Assembly: GCA_949987705.1 (NCBI GenBank)
Contig: OX465283.1
Location: 7,854,207 to 7,918,206, forward strand
Source of the DNA: Thereva unica
Taxonomy: Eukaryota > Arthropoda > Insecta > Diptera > Therevidae
Direction of reading: 5' to 3'
Length of the DNA: 64,000 nt
Shown here: in pieces, positions 13,256 to 25,861 of the stretch
How positions within the stretch are numbered: the first letter of the stretch is position 1
Layout of the letters: each line of letters begins with the position of its first letter
The notes under the pieces: generated by a model
The model's input: only the letters and a program-made list of their open reading frames with translations
The model's database searches: none
What the model was told of the DNA's origin: nothing
Position numbers and translations under genes: made by a program

Positions 13256-13928
13256 GGCTCACATTACTTCATAGGACTAATCTAAGATTAAGGAAGAATA
13301 TACGATAGAATTGCAGAATATGTATTCCAAATCGCAAAAAACGCACCCTAATGTCCGAGATTTCTAAGTTGATGCAAGTTACTCATTCAGCCAGCCAAAC
13401 TATAAGTCGGCACAGTATATCAAAATCAAATGCACGAACAGCCATTGCATCCCCTCAAAGTGACAGTTTGATTCGACATCACCAATTTGGAACCAGATGT
13501 TTTGCGAGTAATAATTCAAAATGGCGTAAAACGAGGAAGGTTTATTTAGGTTATTCTCTACCATTTATTTTAAACTTTATTCGATACGAAAAAAGCAGTT
13601 CTTTTTCGGGCAGCCTGCATAGCCTTGGCCAGCATTTCGGTCATTACAGCAGCTATTTCGGCTTGTATTTAAGCTTTCGAGTTTGTCGATTCGGCTTACT
13701 GGCATAAACCGCACTCAAGGAAATTCTTCACAAAACTACAAATTGTGTTGTTTGAAGGCGCCGAATTTTTCCCGCACAGTTTTCACAATTGAACGATTGT
13801 TTTCAATGTAGAGTGCTGCAATTTGAGCGTGTTCTTTCGGTGTGTATTAACCCATAGCTAACTGAATGACGTTTCAGAATCGTTGACATTTGTCAAAATC
13901 GGTTCAATAATTTAAGAGTTATTCAATA
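13256..13928. other. No gene seen
   Basis: An open frame at 13351-13707 (118 codons, plus) is Ser/Arg/Phe-rich and matches no family I recognise. Nothing else is supportable. Confidence 0.4.
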
Positions 13929-14382
13929 GCTGCGTTCCTTTTCTACTATTTAGTACTTGTGAGCAGAGCAGAAAAGGAAGGCAAAATTTTCTGATTTGAG
14001 TAAAATCTCACTTGAAATTTTTGACGTTACTTTAAACTTTACAAATAAAAAATTCTTAAAAGAAGAATTTGTGACACAGTGGAGAAATTAATGCGATCAT
14101 TTCTAAAGTAAAACGAAAGATAATAATTTTTGATAATTATACGACTGAAGTTTTATTTATGGACGTTTTTATATGAGTAAATCAGCTCGACACAAATAAA
14201 AGCCATCTAGCGGGTAATGGCGTAAGTGAAAATAATTCACAATAGACTCGAAATGGCCGCTTTCCCCCTAGCGGATTCCAATTGCGTAATTGCAAGTGAT
14301 ATCTACTCGTTTATAAGAGCAAGTGTAGTTGCTAGTACGCAAGTGTAAAAAATAGTAAAAATTAGCAGAAAAGGAACGCAGC
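13929..14382. mobile_element. TIR element with GCTGCGTTCC ends, 454 bp (copy 1)
   Basis: The left end is gctgcgttccttttctacta and the right end reads gcagaaaaggaacgcagc, its inverted complement. The left end also folds on itself: gcgttccttttct pairs with agaaaaggaaggc about 35 bases further in. An insertion with the same terminal ten bases sits inside the P-like element at 22817-23220. Flanks share only 2-3 bases, so target duplication length is unresolved. Confidence 0.6.
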
Positions 14383-16239
14383 TAATGTTTAAATACCGAA
14401 GGTCTAGATGGCGCACCCTCTACTTGACATTGCACCATGACCCGATTACCAAGACGTGCTGGTAGTACAGGGCGTGGGTCCTAACTTTAGTTATCCACTT
14501 AAAAGCAGATTTTTTAGGGTTATCTAAAGGCTCAAGTTAGAGAAGAATTTAATTAGAAAATATGAAAACAGAATCCTTGATTACCAGCCAAAATCTCAAC
14601 AAGTACAGCACTTCCACAACAGAGTAAATGTAAACTGGCAACCAACAACGAAATTAAAGCCAAGAGAAACCCACTCGAGAATTGTTAAAGCCAGCCTAAA
14701 ACCTACTCCTGTTGCCATGTAGGGCTATAAAAAATTGAAAATTTTTTTAGGGGATTGAAGGAACATGCCCTCGTTAAAGTATCATCTTAAAAGTGAACTG
14801 AACCTGCGAAATCCGATTGCTACCCATCCCCAGCCGCCGCCCTTAAACGTCGCAGCCATTTGTCTATTTGCAGAGAGACTGTAGAAGAAGAACGCTTAGA
14901 GTAAATTATATTAATAAAGGGAAAAACAGATCCTAATCCCTTTAATCCTTGGTGAATTGCGAAGCCAACGCCCATCCCCTCGTCCCAGGCCAGGAAACTT
15001 TTTATTTATCCAATGCGGCACGTCCCTCCTCGCACTTTATCTCGTTCGCACATGTCCTGGAAGCTGGGGATAAAAACCAGCCAACATATTCCTTGTCGAC
15101 GTAAATAAGGTACGCGAGATAAAATCTCGTTAAATATTTAGCTAGGGTACCATTTGCATAATAAACGCCTAAAGCGGCGGTCTAGCGCTAAAGACGGTCT
15201 CGTCCTGGCACAAGTACGAATCAGGACGTAAGAGAGTCATTAACCTAATCAGAGCCTATCAACAATGCTGCTAAATCCATAGTAACATCGTCGCCGGTCG
15301 CAATTCGGGTTAATTATCCTCGCCTATCGGCCAGGACTCTCCATATTCCTGTCAGCATGTTCCGTGTGCTCCGTGGAAGAAGAAGAAAAAAAATGGCGAA
15401 AAAGTTTCATCGATTTCTGTTTTTTTTCGTGGCTTTGGATCCTTCTTTATTCCGTCTATGTTCTACGGCGTAAGTATCGCCACTCTCCGGGAAAACTCTT
15501 ATCTTGTAACTTGGATTAGGTGGAATAAATTTCGAAATCCAACGACGTATATGATGGCTTAAGGCAGACGATCCCTGAAGATGCTCCGATAGAAGGTCAG
15601 GGTCCTTTTTTTCACCTGACAACGAAACTCTGCAGGAAATATGATTACATCGGTGAATTAGGTCCCTTTTGTGGGATTAATCTTTCCTCGAATTTAATTT
15701 AAACTTTTGCCCTAATAATTGGATAATGAGTTTTAATTTGGTTAAATAATTGCCAGTTTCTTGTGAAAGTTGCCTTTCTCTGCGGTTTTGCGGTTATTGA
15801 TAACGACCATGGCAACATCCGCCTGATTAAACACACTATGTATACAGATTTTGAATGTGACCTAATATCAAGGAAATGCTTCATCCTTAAAAATAGAATA
15901 TGTTTTTCTGAGAATGTGAATGAAAGGGCCATTGACTTGTGACATTTTATATCCACGTGACAACGAGGTATCAGCATCAGCCACTAGCTGTTGAATCGAC
16001 ACAATGGATTATGGATTTTAAAGGGGGCGCAAGTTGAATAGACCCAGAGGGCGAATCCAGGAATAAAAGCGGATCAAAGCATGAATCTTATTTCAAATTC
16101 TATTCTTATCGCCACATATGTAAGCAATGCTAAGAAAAGCTTAGATTTGTTTGAAAAGGACTGCAAAACTTACGTAACTCTTGAAAATGTATCTAAAAGC
16201 ACCTCCTGGTGTCACACTCTCGCCACGTGACTTTTTGTA
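14383..16239. other. No gene seen
   Basis: No open frame here shows family similarity. I support no feature between the MITE and the RTE LINE that begins near 16.24 kb. Confidence 0.45.
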
Positions 16240-18838
16240 GCATTGCGTCGTAGGAAAGGATTAGCTTTCACCTATCTGAAAATAATCCTGACATTTCTTT
16301 GCCGTTCTTGCGGCTTCGTTTTGTCTCCGTTACCTGTGCATGGCGTTATCGCATTCCAACCGATATCCGAGCATATGGCGGTTATATCATCGGTAGAACG
16401 ATCAAGACCCATATCGCAATCGTTTATATGCCAATCGAGACCATCCCGTAAACGAACAAGGACGATCAGCTTCAACAGACGCTGGATATGATACCTCGAA
16501 CCGAATTAATCATACTCCCGGGGGACTTCAATGCACATTCAGGAGCAGATCGAACAGAATGGGAAGGAACAATGGACAAATTCTGACACGGAGTAATTAA
16601 CGACAACAGCTAACGCCTGCTTTCATTCGCAGCGTCAAACCATTTGATCGATGGTAAAAGCATTTTCCGCCATCCACTCAAACTCCAACTCACTTGGCGA
16701 AATCCATCCGGCAACGACTCGGCGATGTTAGACTACGTTTTGATCAACGCAAGATTCCGATCGACGCTCAAAGACGTATGTGCAATGCGGGGGCCGATTG
16801 CGGATCGGACCATTGTCTTGTTCGAGCGAAATTACAGATGAGATTACAAAGAACGAAGCAATCGGCGCCACGACCAGTCAAGAAGAATTGGACGTGCCAT
16901 CGGACGAGAGTTTCAAAAGGCATTATCCAACAAATTCGCGGCGCTCGCAGTACCGGACTATATCGATGTAGAAGAAAGGCAGTTGCCGGAGGCTATTGTG
17001 GGGTGTGCAATGGAGTTCCGGTGTCCACCTATCCGACGCAGCCATGGATCTCGTCGATCTGCCGAAACGAATGAAACACATCTACTTTGAGCAATTGATT
17101 GAACAAACAATTGATTTGAACAATTGATTGACGATTGAACAAAGAAGTTCGACAGAAAATGAAATTGGAACGAGAAGCGTACTGGAATAACATTGCGTCC
17201 GACATGGAGAAGCGGCGTCCAGGCACGAGTACTGGACGCTGTACCAGACAATCAACAAACAGCATCAACAAACGACAACAGCAAAAAATCGGAAGGAGCT
17301 TTCGTGACCTCTCCCCATGGATGCCTGCAACGGCGGAGAGAGTCCCATCACCCAATCCGCGGATTATGGAACCGCCGATTATCAAACCCCCGTCGTATCA
17401 GTTTCTCCATACCGAACCGACAATTATCGAGGTAAGGACGGCAATAAATTCGCTGAAAAATGGAAAAGCGCCGGGAATAGATCGAGTAACCGCCCATATG
17501 ATCAAAGCCAGAGGTCATGTCTTATCACGACGATTCCATGTCCTCATAACACACATATGGCATTCAGATCGTGCCAGTCGGCGTGGAAAAAAGCGATCTT
17601 TGGGCCAATGTTGAAAAAAGGCGACAATCGGGAATGAAACATCGAGAGCAAACGAGCCGCAAAGATCAAGCGGGATTTAGACCACATTGATCAAATATTC
17701 GCTCTCCGACAGATAATGGAAACCGCAAACGGAATGTCGTTGCGGCAAACGAACTGTCGTCGTTTTTATCTATTTCAACTCCGCTTTTGATTGCTTCCGC
17801 TTGGAACAGCATGTAGAGAGTCTTGGAAACCGAACCAGCAACCAGCAGCGTTCGTATTTGAAGCGACTTATCCGAGGAGCTCCCGATTCGAATGTGTCGT
17901 GTCCGACAGGGAGACGTCGCTTCGCCCCTTATCTTCAACATTGTGATCCACGCGATTATGCGTGAAGCATTCGATGGACGACTCGGAGTTCGATACAACT
18001 TCGGAACCGACATCGCCGACGATAACGCCCCCTTCGCCGACACGGATGCCGAAGCAACTGACATCTTATACGACATTTCCCGCATAGCCCAGTCATGCGG
18101 GTTAAAAATCAATGACCAAAGTGCTCACCACGGACGGATTGAGGGCCAGTGTTCACCTCGATGGAACCCAAATCGAACTGGTTCCGATGTTGAAATATTT
18201 GGGATCATTGGTTGAGGAAACGAAAGTGGCATCGACGGCCGTCGTTCGCAGCCGTATTGGCCAAGGCAACAGCAACATTCGCCTCGCTTAAGTGATGCAT
18301 ATGGAAACGAACAAATATTACCATCAAAACGAAAGTACGCCTTTACCGAACGTTGATTCTTCCGATTCTTCTTTATGAATCGGAAACGTGGACACTGCTC
18401 AAACCGGACGTCAAGCAAGAGCTCTTCCACATGCGATGCTTGAAGCAGATTCTCTGTGTCTCACTCCGCGATCGCCTTCGAAGACAGTTCGACAAAGATG
18501 CGATCAACAGACACTGATCGAAGAAGAAATGCAGAAACGTCGACTACGGTGGGTTTGGACATGTTTGCCGAATGGATGATAACCGCTTGCCACGGTAAAC
18601 TTCTCTGGCGAGACCGTCCCGCAGACTGGAACATCCAGCGATCGGCACCGAAGAAAACCTGGCTAAAGGATATCGAGGGCGACTTAAAGAGTCAACGATT
18701 ATCAGTTATCGAGATGTCGCCACAACTCGTCGAAAATGGAAATGAAAAGTGAATAGGGTTCGAGATACAGGGGCACCGACAGCAGCGTTTTCGTTGCGGG
18801 ACGACCGCCAGCTAACGAATGAAAGAAAGAAGGAGGAA
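16240..18838 (+). pseudogene. Decayed RTE-clade LINE (endonuclease and reverse transcriptase)
   Basis: Non-LTR retrotransposons of this clade encode an AP-type endonuclease followed by a reverse transcriptase. The endonuclease block GDFNAHSGADR is at about 16520-16555, followed by DYVLIN near 16730 and GADCGSDHCLVRAKL at about 16787-16835 in another frame. The RT fingers read GKAPGIDRVTAHMIKA near 17460-17510, then RQGDVASPLIF near 17900. The catalytic motif is damaged (FADTDAEA near 18035-18060). The C-terminal block [11 protein letters not shown] is near 18600. The 3' end is a gacagcagcg...aag tail. At least four frame changes and in-frame stops make it inactive. The same family recurs at 32784-33240, 40740-40895 and 61563-62709. 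Confidence 0.85.
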
Positions 18839-21150
18839 GTGCATGGCCTTGAACGTCGCTTCCACTTTGCTCCAGACATCGTCGAAACTCATCATGTGCC
18901 CTAGTATGTGTTCCGGTGTTAGTGGCGCCTTGGCCATTAGATCCAGTTCCGTCCCCTATGATCGGCAAATTCTCGCACAACCAAAGAAGACATGTTCTAC
19001 CTGGCTGCAAAACCGTGAGTCATTGTGCTCGAAACGATGGCGGTATTTCCTAAATCTTTTTTGCCCACTCAAGAATTGTCCATTGCTCCCTCGCAACCAG
19101 CCTTTCATCGTTTGGGTCTGTGGATCTATCTTCCTTAACAAACTCGTCTTGTCATTCCATTACGGACTCGCAGAGCGCCATCTTCTGCCATACCGTTCAG
19201 CAATGCGACGCCCCAAATACAAACCTACTCGGCGATTGCGAAATTCTTTTTGACAGGTTGGGGCGCGTTCCGCAATGCCACCACACATCACCTATTCCGC
19301 AAAATCAAGAAAGCGCTCTGTCAAACTTAGCTGTGGGATTGTGTGACGTTCGACCGATATTTAATTAAAAAACATTTCAATCCTATCTTACAAATCTACT
19401 TACCGCGGAAGCCTTAAAAATCCGCTTTTATCACGGAAAGCACATTTCGTAATCCTTACCCTACGTTTCTTCCATGTGCACAGCTCAACTTCCTTATAGT
19501 TTTTATATTCAACATTCCTTTCAGCACTAGACAAAATACAAAGGTAATAATAGAAAAAGGATAGTCAGTTTACTCACAAAAACGGGTCAATTATCCACCC
19601 GAGCACCATGCTTCGGCATGCCCAAATTGCTTAATAACTAACGATAATGCAGTTCACTTTGATCGACAAAAATAGACAATGACAATCCCGTTATTGCGGG
19701 GCTGCAGCCAAGCTTCGTATCTATTTATAGCCGCGGAGCCGAGGCCCGTCAGAATATTAAATGGCTGTTTGCATTGTGTGGCAGCGAGTCCTGGCAAGCA
19801 CGAGCACACACGAGTACTTAATAATTAGAAATTCCCTTCTTCCTAATGCCGAACTTAAATCCCGATTGTGGGTTTGTTTACGTCTTGATAAATAGCGTGC
19901 GTAGTGCCGACAAAGCGTTTCCCATTAAGCCTGTATCCTTTTTCTCCCCCTCCAACCGCAAAGGACTATTCGCCGACAAATTATTCCGTCATTGTAGTTG
20001 CCCCATTATACTACGATGGGAACCGAAATAAAATCCGAGGGCGCCTAAAATCCTAGGTGGTGTCCTAGAAAGCATGGCACTATCGTCCTTGCATACTTCA
20101 CTCGTCCTTTCCGCTTTAAATTTGTGAAACGGCATCGTTGCCTGGAAAAGAGTTGTAATTGGCGATTCGGCATCGAAGTCGTAAATTCCGTCAGCAATTA
20201 AAGCGGCCCGTCGTCAGCGGGAACTGCCGAAAAGCAGACGGTAATTTGCAGGCGCAATTTCACTGCGATGACGCACGAAAATGGCGGCGGCTGTATGTTC
20301 CTTATCGGATTTATGAAGTTAAAACTTGTAAACTGCTGCCAGAATAAAAGTTATTAACTCGAATTTATGGCCACGTAATGGATGCTGGCGCTTTAATTCG
20401 TATTTAGGCCTTGTTTATTTCGTTTCAGTAACGAGAGTAATTCTTGACTTAATGAAAATGGCGACGAGGGAGATGTGGTTTCTTAGTGCAAGGATAATGG
20501 ATATTAATTAAAGAACGCGGCTTTTGTGGTAATTTAACAAAAAGTTTCCAAACATACTTACCAGTTACAGTTAAAACTTTTCGTGTTCTGGAGGCTACGT
20601 TGTGAGGATTACAGGAGGTTTTCGTTACTCCCGATAGGATATAAAATTTTCACAACCTCGATAACGACGAGTCAGTCTTGTCAGGAGCAGGAGCGATGAA
20701 CCTTTGCGTCTATGTAACGAAACTAGCACCGCTGTAAAACAAAACACAACAGCACCACCGCTGTTAACAAAAGGTAAAACCGCTGTAAAACACAATACCA
20801 AACAGAACAGTGACCCGCAGCAAGGCACCAATATAAAAGGCCGGTACATGCCTGCCGTAGCCAGTCATAATCAGACTGTGGGAGAGTTGATTACTAGGTA
20901 GCGTTGATGGTATGGAATACAGGCAGACTAACAAAACAGACAAGCCACGGCGAGCTGATCCAGTGGTACCGCCCGACCGATAAACCGACATAGCCCGAGG
21001 GTACACCGACATAACTAGACAATAGACTAAACGGTCTGCTTCGGGAGAGTTGGCTATCTAGAGTCAGGGGTCCTCTCTTTTCCCTGCTCTAGATAGTTGT
21101 ACTTGTATAATATAAAATTGCTAATAATAAAATTAACAAAAACGTAACAG
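18839..21150. other. No supportable gene
   Basis: Overlapping frames on both strands near 18820-19370 have no recognisable domain. No feature is supportable in the remainder, including the 20870-21130 stretch next to the RT fragment. Confidence 0.4.
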
Positions 21151-21199
21151 GAGTTGTTATTTGAACCTTGGGCATCTCAAAGCTGACCCGCCACTCCCG

Positions 21200-21590
21200 A
21201 CGTTACAACTCCAACCGAAGAAAGAAATTATTTCAAATCCTACTCGAATTTGGTTCGCCCTAGTCGAACCAATACGTCCAATAGAGCTAATCAACCTCGA
21301 TACAAAAGCCCGGATCAGAACAGTCAAACCAATCCCTTCCAAATTAATGAAAGGACCAGACAAGGGGATGGGCTGGCGCCTAAACTATTTAAACTAGCAG
21401 TGGAAGCAGTCATGAGAAAGACATCAATTTAACATACTAGTCATGTCAGTCACAGAAGAATTTAAGAATTAAAGAATTTTACTTTGATGTCAAAGAAGCA
21501 GCTAAAGAAGTAGGTCTGACAATCAAACAGAAGAAAACCAAAGTAATGTGGCAGACAAGAGTGAATAGTGAAATGGGGTCGGACTAATTT
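21200..21590 (+). pseudogene. Reverse transcriptase fragment, second RTE-like family
   Basis: Plus-strand translation gives TRQGDGLAPKLFKLAVEAV near 21350-21410, the RT motif around the (V/T)RQGDGLSP-type block. Further on comes EVGLTIKQKKTKVM near 21510-21550, the segment that follows the catalytic domain in RTE-type elements. The two parts are in different frames with stops between them, and the FADD catalytic box is gone. Sequence divergence suggests a family separate from the 16.2-kb element. Confidence 0.55.
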
Positions 21591-22008
21591 CTGCCGCTTT
21601 TCCTCATTTCATAGCAATATATAAGGGATATATATATATTGCCAATAAAAACTATTACTTCACACATTTTTATTTTATGTTATTCTTTTATTTAATATAT
21701 TTATTTAATATTTATTTATTATTATATTTAATAGTTTAAACTTTTATATGTTTTTATTATGTCACGTTAAATAATTACATAACGGTTTTTATTAACTTAT
21801 TATAGGAGACTTCCTTTTTTAATAAGCTCCTAACTAATACTCTTACAAATATTCAAAATAATTTTTAATATCACAATATTTGTGTGGCTATGTTTTTAAA
21901 ATTGATTCTGTGTACAGTGTATACATACGTGATATGACAATCCAAATTCCCCAAGTGTATTTCATAGTAGTAGTGAGAATCCAATTGTGACGTAACCAAA
22001 AACACTGT

Positions 22009-22016
22009 ACTTAAAA
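22009..22016. repeat. 8-bp target site duplication of the P-like element (left)
   Basis: The octamer acttaaaa here is repeated exactly at 24396-24403. Both copies directly abut inverted terminal sequences. Eight bases is the duplication length of the P superfamily (also hAT). Confidence 0.75.
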
Positions 22017-22197
22017 TAAAGATGATCTATTACAATAAGATGTGACACTCTCGACGTTTTCGCTTATCTATTTTTGACCTTGGTACCGTTATTTAAACGA
22101 CCTTGCCGGAATTGTAAGAAATAGATAGCGATAGAAAAGCCATTTGTAAGAAAAGGATGCAATATGATGAGGAACGAAGTGGAAATGAACACAATTT

Positions 22198-22816
22198 TTA
22201 CAGGGTGTGCATATAATTTAATGAAATTTTTTGGTTTAAAATTAAATTCTTAAATTTTTCTAAACCAATAATTTCTTCTTTGCTTTTATCAAAATATAAA
22301 TTGGTTTTAAGGGAAATTTCGTCTAAGCAAATTATACAGTTTTTTGCCGTGTTCGGTAAATTTTGAATTTTGAATTTTAACGAAGTGAACAAGCCTTCGT
22401 GGATACCGGGACCGGAGGACCAGTTTTGAATGAATCTCAATAGAGTCCTTTTGGACGGAAGATTCATATTTTTTGCCAAAAAATGGTAGGCGGAAGGTGC
22501 TATAAAATATACACTTAAGCAAAATTTCTTAAAATTATTCGAATATCTCCAACCTTTAGGTGCATGTTGAAGATTTTTTACGTGGTTTTCAATTATGCAT
22601 GCTAATTCACCAGGTAAAACGCGTTTTGCTTTCTGTATAAATGAAGCATCACTTTCCTTATCTTTTCGCAACTCTTCAAGTTCCTTTTTTAAATCGTCGC
22701 ACTCCTTTCGCAATATTGTTACGTCATCTTCCGTAAATTTTCCCTTACTATCTGTTTGTGTATATTTATGCGTTGTAGGAAATATCGCGTTATCATTATC
22801 ATTACCCGACATAGTA
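22198..22816 (-). pseudogene. P-element-like transposase, N-terminal coiled-coil and following region
   Basis: On the minus strand from about 22812 the reading runs from the YTQTD block through a Lys/Glu-rich coiled coil (about residues 60-100 of the open frame). It continues into the helix-rich region containing LPGELACIIENHVKNL and a PSKRTLLRFIQNW block. This order is typical of P-element and THAP9 transposases: THAP, coiled coil, then the Tnp_P_element domain. A CLDEISLK block marks where the first catalytic Asp of the RNase H-like fold would be expected. The frame ends at a stop soon after, so most of the catalytic core and the GTP-binding insertion domain are missing. The upstream Met at 22941 belongs to the inserted MITE, not to the transposase. 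Confidence 0.75.
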
Positions 22817-23220
22817 CGTGCGTTCCATTGGGCGATATTTGCTACTCCGGAGTACACCCGAGGACCTCCAACTACCCCTGCTCTTGTTTTGGGGGATTTC
22901 ACTCCTAGTAGAAACGCATAAAATTTCCGCCAGGTTTTCAAGCTTTAGCTACTTAAAAGTAGATGGCTTTTTGTTTTTTCAGTAAAATAAACTGTCAGAT
23001 TGTATTTTTGAAGTAAACAAAACAAGTAACAGTTTAAAGTGAATAAAATAAATAACAGTGGAATTTAAAAAATTATAAAATGGATAATATTGATAGATAT
23101 AATACAGTAAGATAAAAAAAATTGTTTTATTATAACCTTGTTTACTTCTTATATCAAAAATCGCGTTCCATTGGCCATGTACTCGGGAGTAGAAAAAATC
23201 TCCCCCCAATGGAACGCAGC
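22817..23220. mobile_element. TIR element with GCTGCGTTCC-type ends, ~404 bp (copy 2), inside the P-like gene
   Basis: The left end is cgtgcgttccattggg and the right end ccaatggaacgcagc. The inverted similarity extends about 38 bases to a (t)actcc(g)gagtac block. The right end also forms a second hairpin with gcgttccattgg at 23163. The flank tagta occurs on both sides (22812-22816 and 23221-23225), a candidate 5-bp duplication. The insert separates the THAP half from the coiled-coil half of the transposase, so it is younger than the P-like copy. Confidence 0.65.
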
Positions 23221-23615
23221 TAGTATCTTCTTCTATGCATTGTGCTGTAGAAGTTTCCGCAATTGGCGTGACCAACACTTTTTGGCGGGACCAACAAAGT
23301 ATTATCCAGAATTATAACTTTGGAAGTAGTTTCTTCTGGAATTGAATTTGAAGCGCTTAGTTTAACTGGATACGCCTTTCGTTTTAACCGATTTTTTTTT
23401 TTTTTTTTTTTTGAAAGCATATTTTCATCGAAGTGCTTTTCACAAACCCGGTAATCTTCCGACAATTTTACATTTAGCATATCCGTTTTATTTAAATTCC
23501 CCAACCATATTGCTCTCCTAGCACTATTCACCGGTAATTTAAAAAATTTCACTTCTAAACTGTTATTTTTTTGGCACCACATACCAAACACTTAATATGG
23601 TGCTTACCCATTTTT
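23221..23615 (-). pseudogene. P-element-like transposase, THAP zinc-finger part
   Basis: The minus-strand ATG at about 23611 opens a THAP domain: the first pair CLVC comes in the first frame and the second pair CEKHF in the frame that follows. The consensus C-x2-C ... C-x2-H is intact in content. The two halves are out of frame by an indel at the A-run near 23567-23573, where the first frame soon reaches a stop. A poly-Lys run near 23394-23412 follows the zinc finger. The reading ends where the MITE begins. THAP domains bind DNA specifically and in P transposase recognise subterminal sites. Confidence 0.75.
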
Positions 23616-24395
23616 AAAAATATTTCGAGAGTAAAAAAAATGAATAAAATAATTTCTAAAAACTAATTAAATGCAATCAATATTTCCTACCCCGAAATTT
23701 CGCAGCCCTTATAACGCAAAGCAACCAGTTGGTTCTGGGTCGCTTATAAAAATTCATAAAAAGCACTTTGAAAACTATACCCGCACCACAAAGCAACGTC
23801 TAACACTCTCTTTTAGTTTACTATTTTTAAAAATACTTCAAATAGAAATACTTCAAATAATTCGGTTACAATTTTGTATTAAAATGAAATAATTTACGGC
23901 GTAATCTTATTATATATTAAATTTTTTTTGGATCAGGCTGTAACCTTGCTGGTTATCTGTACTAACACGAGTGCGATCGCTCCAGGTCGCCTTTAAAACT
24001 ATGGGGTGAAAAAATTCTCAAGTTGTAATGCGTGTAGGGGTTTCACATGTGTTTCCTTTATTTCAATTCCACATTTCCCTATGATTTACATTGCGCGAAC
24101 TGCTTGAGAATGAACAACTAATACCATGACGATTGCTCCAGGTCGCCTTTAAAAATGCATTATGAAAAAATGTGACTTTATTTATTGTACACATTTTATG
24201 GGTGGGGCGTAACTTATGTGATGTTGTTTCGTACCCTTTCTTTTTTATGGGAATTTTCATTAGAAAAAAAAAGCACTGTAGCTATTCTTTTTCAACTATT
24301 TTCAACAGGAAATTTTTGTTGATGTGGTTATAAGGAATTGTAAATGGGTTAGTAAATCAAGAGTGTCACATCTTATTGAAAATAGATAATCTTTG

Positions 24396-24403
24396 ACTTA
24401 AAA
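24396..24403. repeat. 8-bp target site duplication of the P-like element (right)
   Basis: It is an exact copy of acttaaaa at 22009-22016. Confidence 0.75.
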
Positions 24404-24839
24404 TTATTAGAACAGAAACTGAATGGATACTTGAATAAAACTTATTACAACGAAAAACGTATATACAAGTAGCGACTGCTACAAATAGAACATAGGAAGG
24501 AAGCAACCCTCTTGTGAGGAGCCAGCTGTCATACATATGCAAGGGGATGCACTATGTTATAAGTGATTCCGCGGCTCAATGTGGTGAAAACACATTCCAA
24601 AGAGGCGGAAGAGTGTTTATAGTAGACATCACCTTGGCCAGTGACCGGTCGTTTCGTCCACTTAATTGTGGCTACCGCTACGTTTGTCTCATGGAAAGTT
24701 TATGGAAATGCCAAATTTCCAATTTTTAAAAACGGAAGGAACGGACTGGTTTTGTTTGAGCCTTAAAGCGAGTATTTTAAGAGCCTGTGCGTATAGGGTG
24801 AAGTCGTCGAATAAGCGCTAGTGCTCCGCAATGATTACC

Positions 24840-25150
24840 TGCCCTGTAATGCTGTAAAACATCGTACAGACCCTGTTGCCATAGAACAGCAACACGACAG
24901 TAAACGTGGATGATCCAGACACCCCAGAGGTAAGGGAGGCAGAGATTGTAAAAGCAACGAATACGATTGCCGTTACAAAAGGCCATGGGCTGGATGGTAT
25001 CCCGAACAGAGCGCTGAAGCTGGCAGTCAATTTGGCACCAGGTGAGTTCGCCCGAGTATTCACCGCGTGCCTGAGTTAAGAAGTGTTGAAATGCAAGCGC
25101 CAAAAGCTTGCCCCTTAGCCTGGTAAGCACCCAGGGGACCCGTCGCCTAG
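24840..25150 (+). pseudogene. R1-like LINE reverse transcriptase fragment
   Basis: Plus-strand translation from about 24900 reads EVREAEIVKATNTIA, then GHGLDGIPNRALKLAV near 24990-25030. This is the G-PDGIPN-ALK block at the start of R1/Jockey-type reverse transcriptases. A stop at about 25077 interrupts it, and the palm motifs are absent. The sequence is a truncated relic. Confidence 0.6.
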
Positions 25151-25538
25151 ACACCGATATGCATCCTAAATACTTGGGGTGCACCCAGTTTTATAATTCC
25201 ATAACCTGTCTTGGAGGCTCTGCTAGGATGGACCTTCTCTTTGCTACCATACTCATGAAACTTATATGGACCAATTACATTACCGGTGAATTCAAAAACT
25301 TAACACTGCCGTACCACTGCAGAGGCCTGAGTCTGAGTTCTGCAGTGTTGCGGCAGTGTTGAATTTTTGAACTGACCTAACATTCATCGTTCCAGAACCG
25401 GCTATTCCGGGACTCCCACCAGTTTGCCGGTCGAAGAGGTATGGAGGGGTCACCTCACCAAAGAGGAAAAAGAATATGGTGCATAAATTTGGTTGCGTGC
25501 TCTGTTAAGCTTAAAAGATGGACTTCAGTATTTCAGGG

Positions 25539-25815
25539 AAGTTATTGTAATCGGTCGGAAAATCTGAATCGCAATTTTCAAGGTATTTTCATTTTTCAAG
25601 TTCCCAATAGCATTTTGAGCAAAAATTTGAGTAGAAGCATGTGTGCGTGTGCGTACGTGTATGCGGTCATTTTTTCCTCCTGCACAATATCCCGAGAACC
25701 AAAAAAGATATCGTCTTCGTTGATTTGCCCATTGACTGGTATTAACGAATGTATAATCTGAAAAGATTTTCATAAAATTAGGTCGGGCCGTTTTTACACG
25801 ATATTGTGCGAACCA
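25539..25815. repeat. Interspersed repeat, also at 46743-46996 in the opposite orientation
   Basis: Shared blocks include aaggtattttcatttttcaa, gttcccaatagcattttgag and a (GT)n-rich stretch. They run in the same order here and, inverted, at 46.7-47.0 kb. No coding signature is seen. Confidence 0.6.
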
Positions 25816-25861
25816 AAAACAATATCGATTTCTTTTAGAATTGTTTCCCACGTCCTGAAAA

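Larger units (their letters stand above)
22017..24395 (-). mobile_element. P-superfamily DNA transposon relic, 2379 bp
   Basis: It is bounded by exact 8-bp duplications. The left end reads taaagatgatctatt and the right end, inverted, caaagattatctatt. Both are followed by aataagatgtgacactct, giving terminal inverted repeats of about 38 bp. Inside, on the minus strand, are a THAP DNA-binding domain and the N-terminal part of a P/THAP9-type transposase. The catalytic RNase H-like and C-terminal parts are absent: coding stops about 180 bp from the left TIR. A second element (22817-23220) interrupts the coding region. About 0.8 kb between the THAP start and the right TIR is noncoding. It contains a direct repeat around gctccaggtcgcctttaaaa at about 23990 and 24133. 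The copy is non-autonomous. Confidence 0.8.

Noticed and set aside
20870..21140. Possible solo LTR next to an RT fragment
   Set aside because: No matching second LTR, primer binding site or TG...CA ends with a duplication were found; the adjacent RT is non-LTR type.
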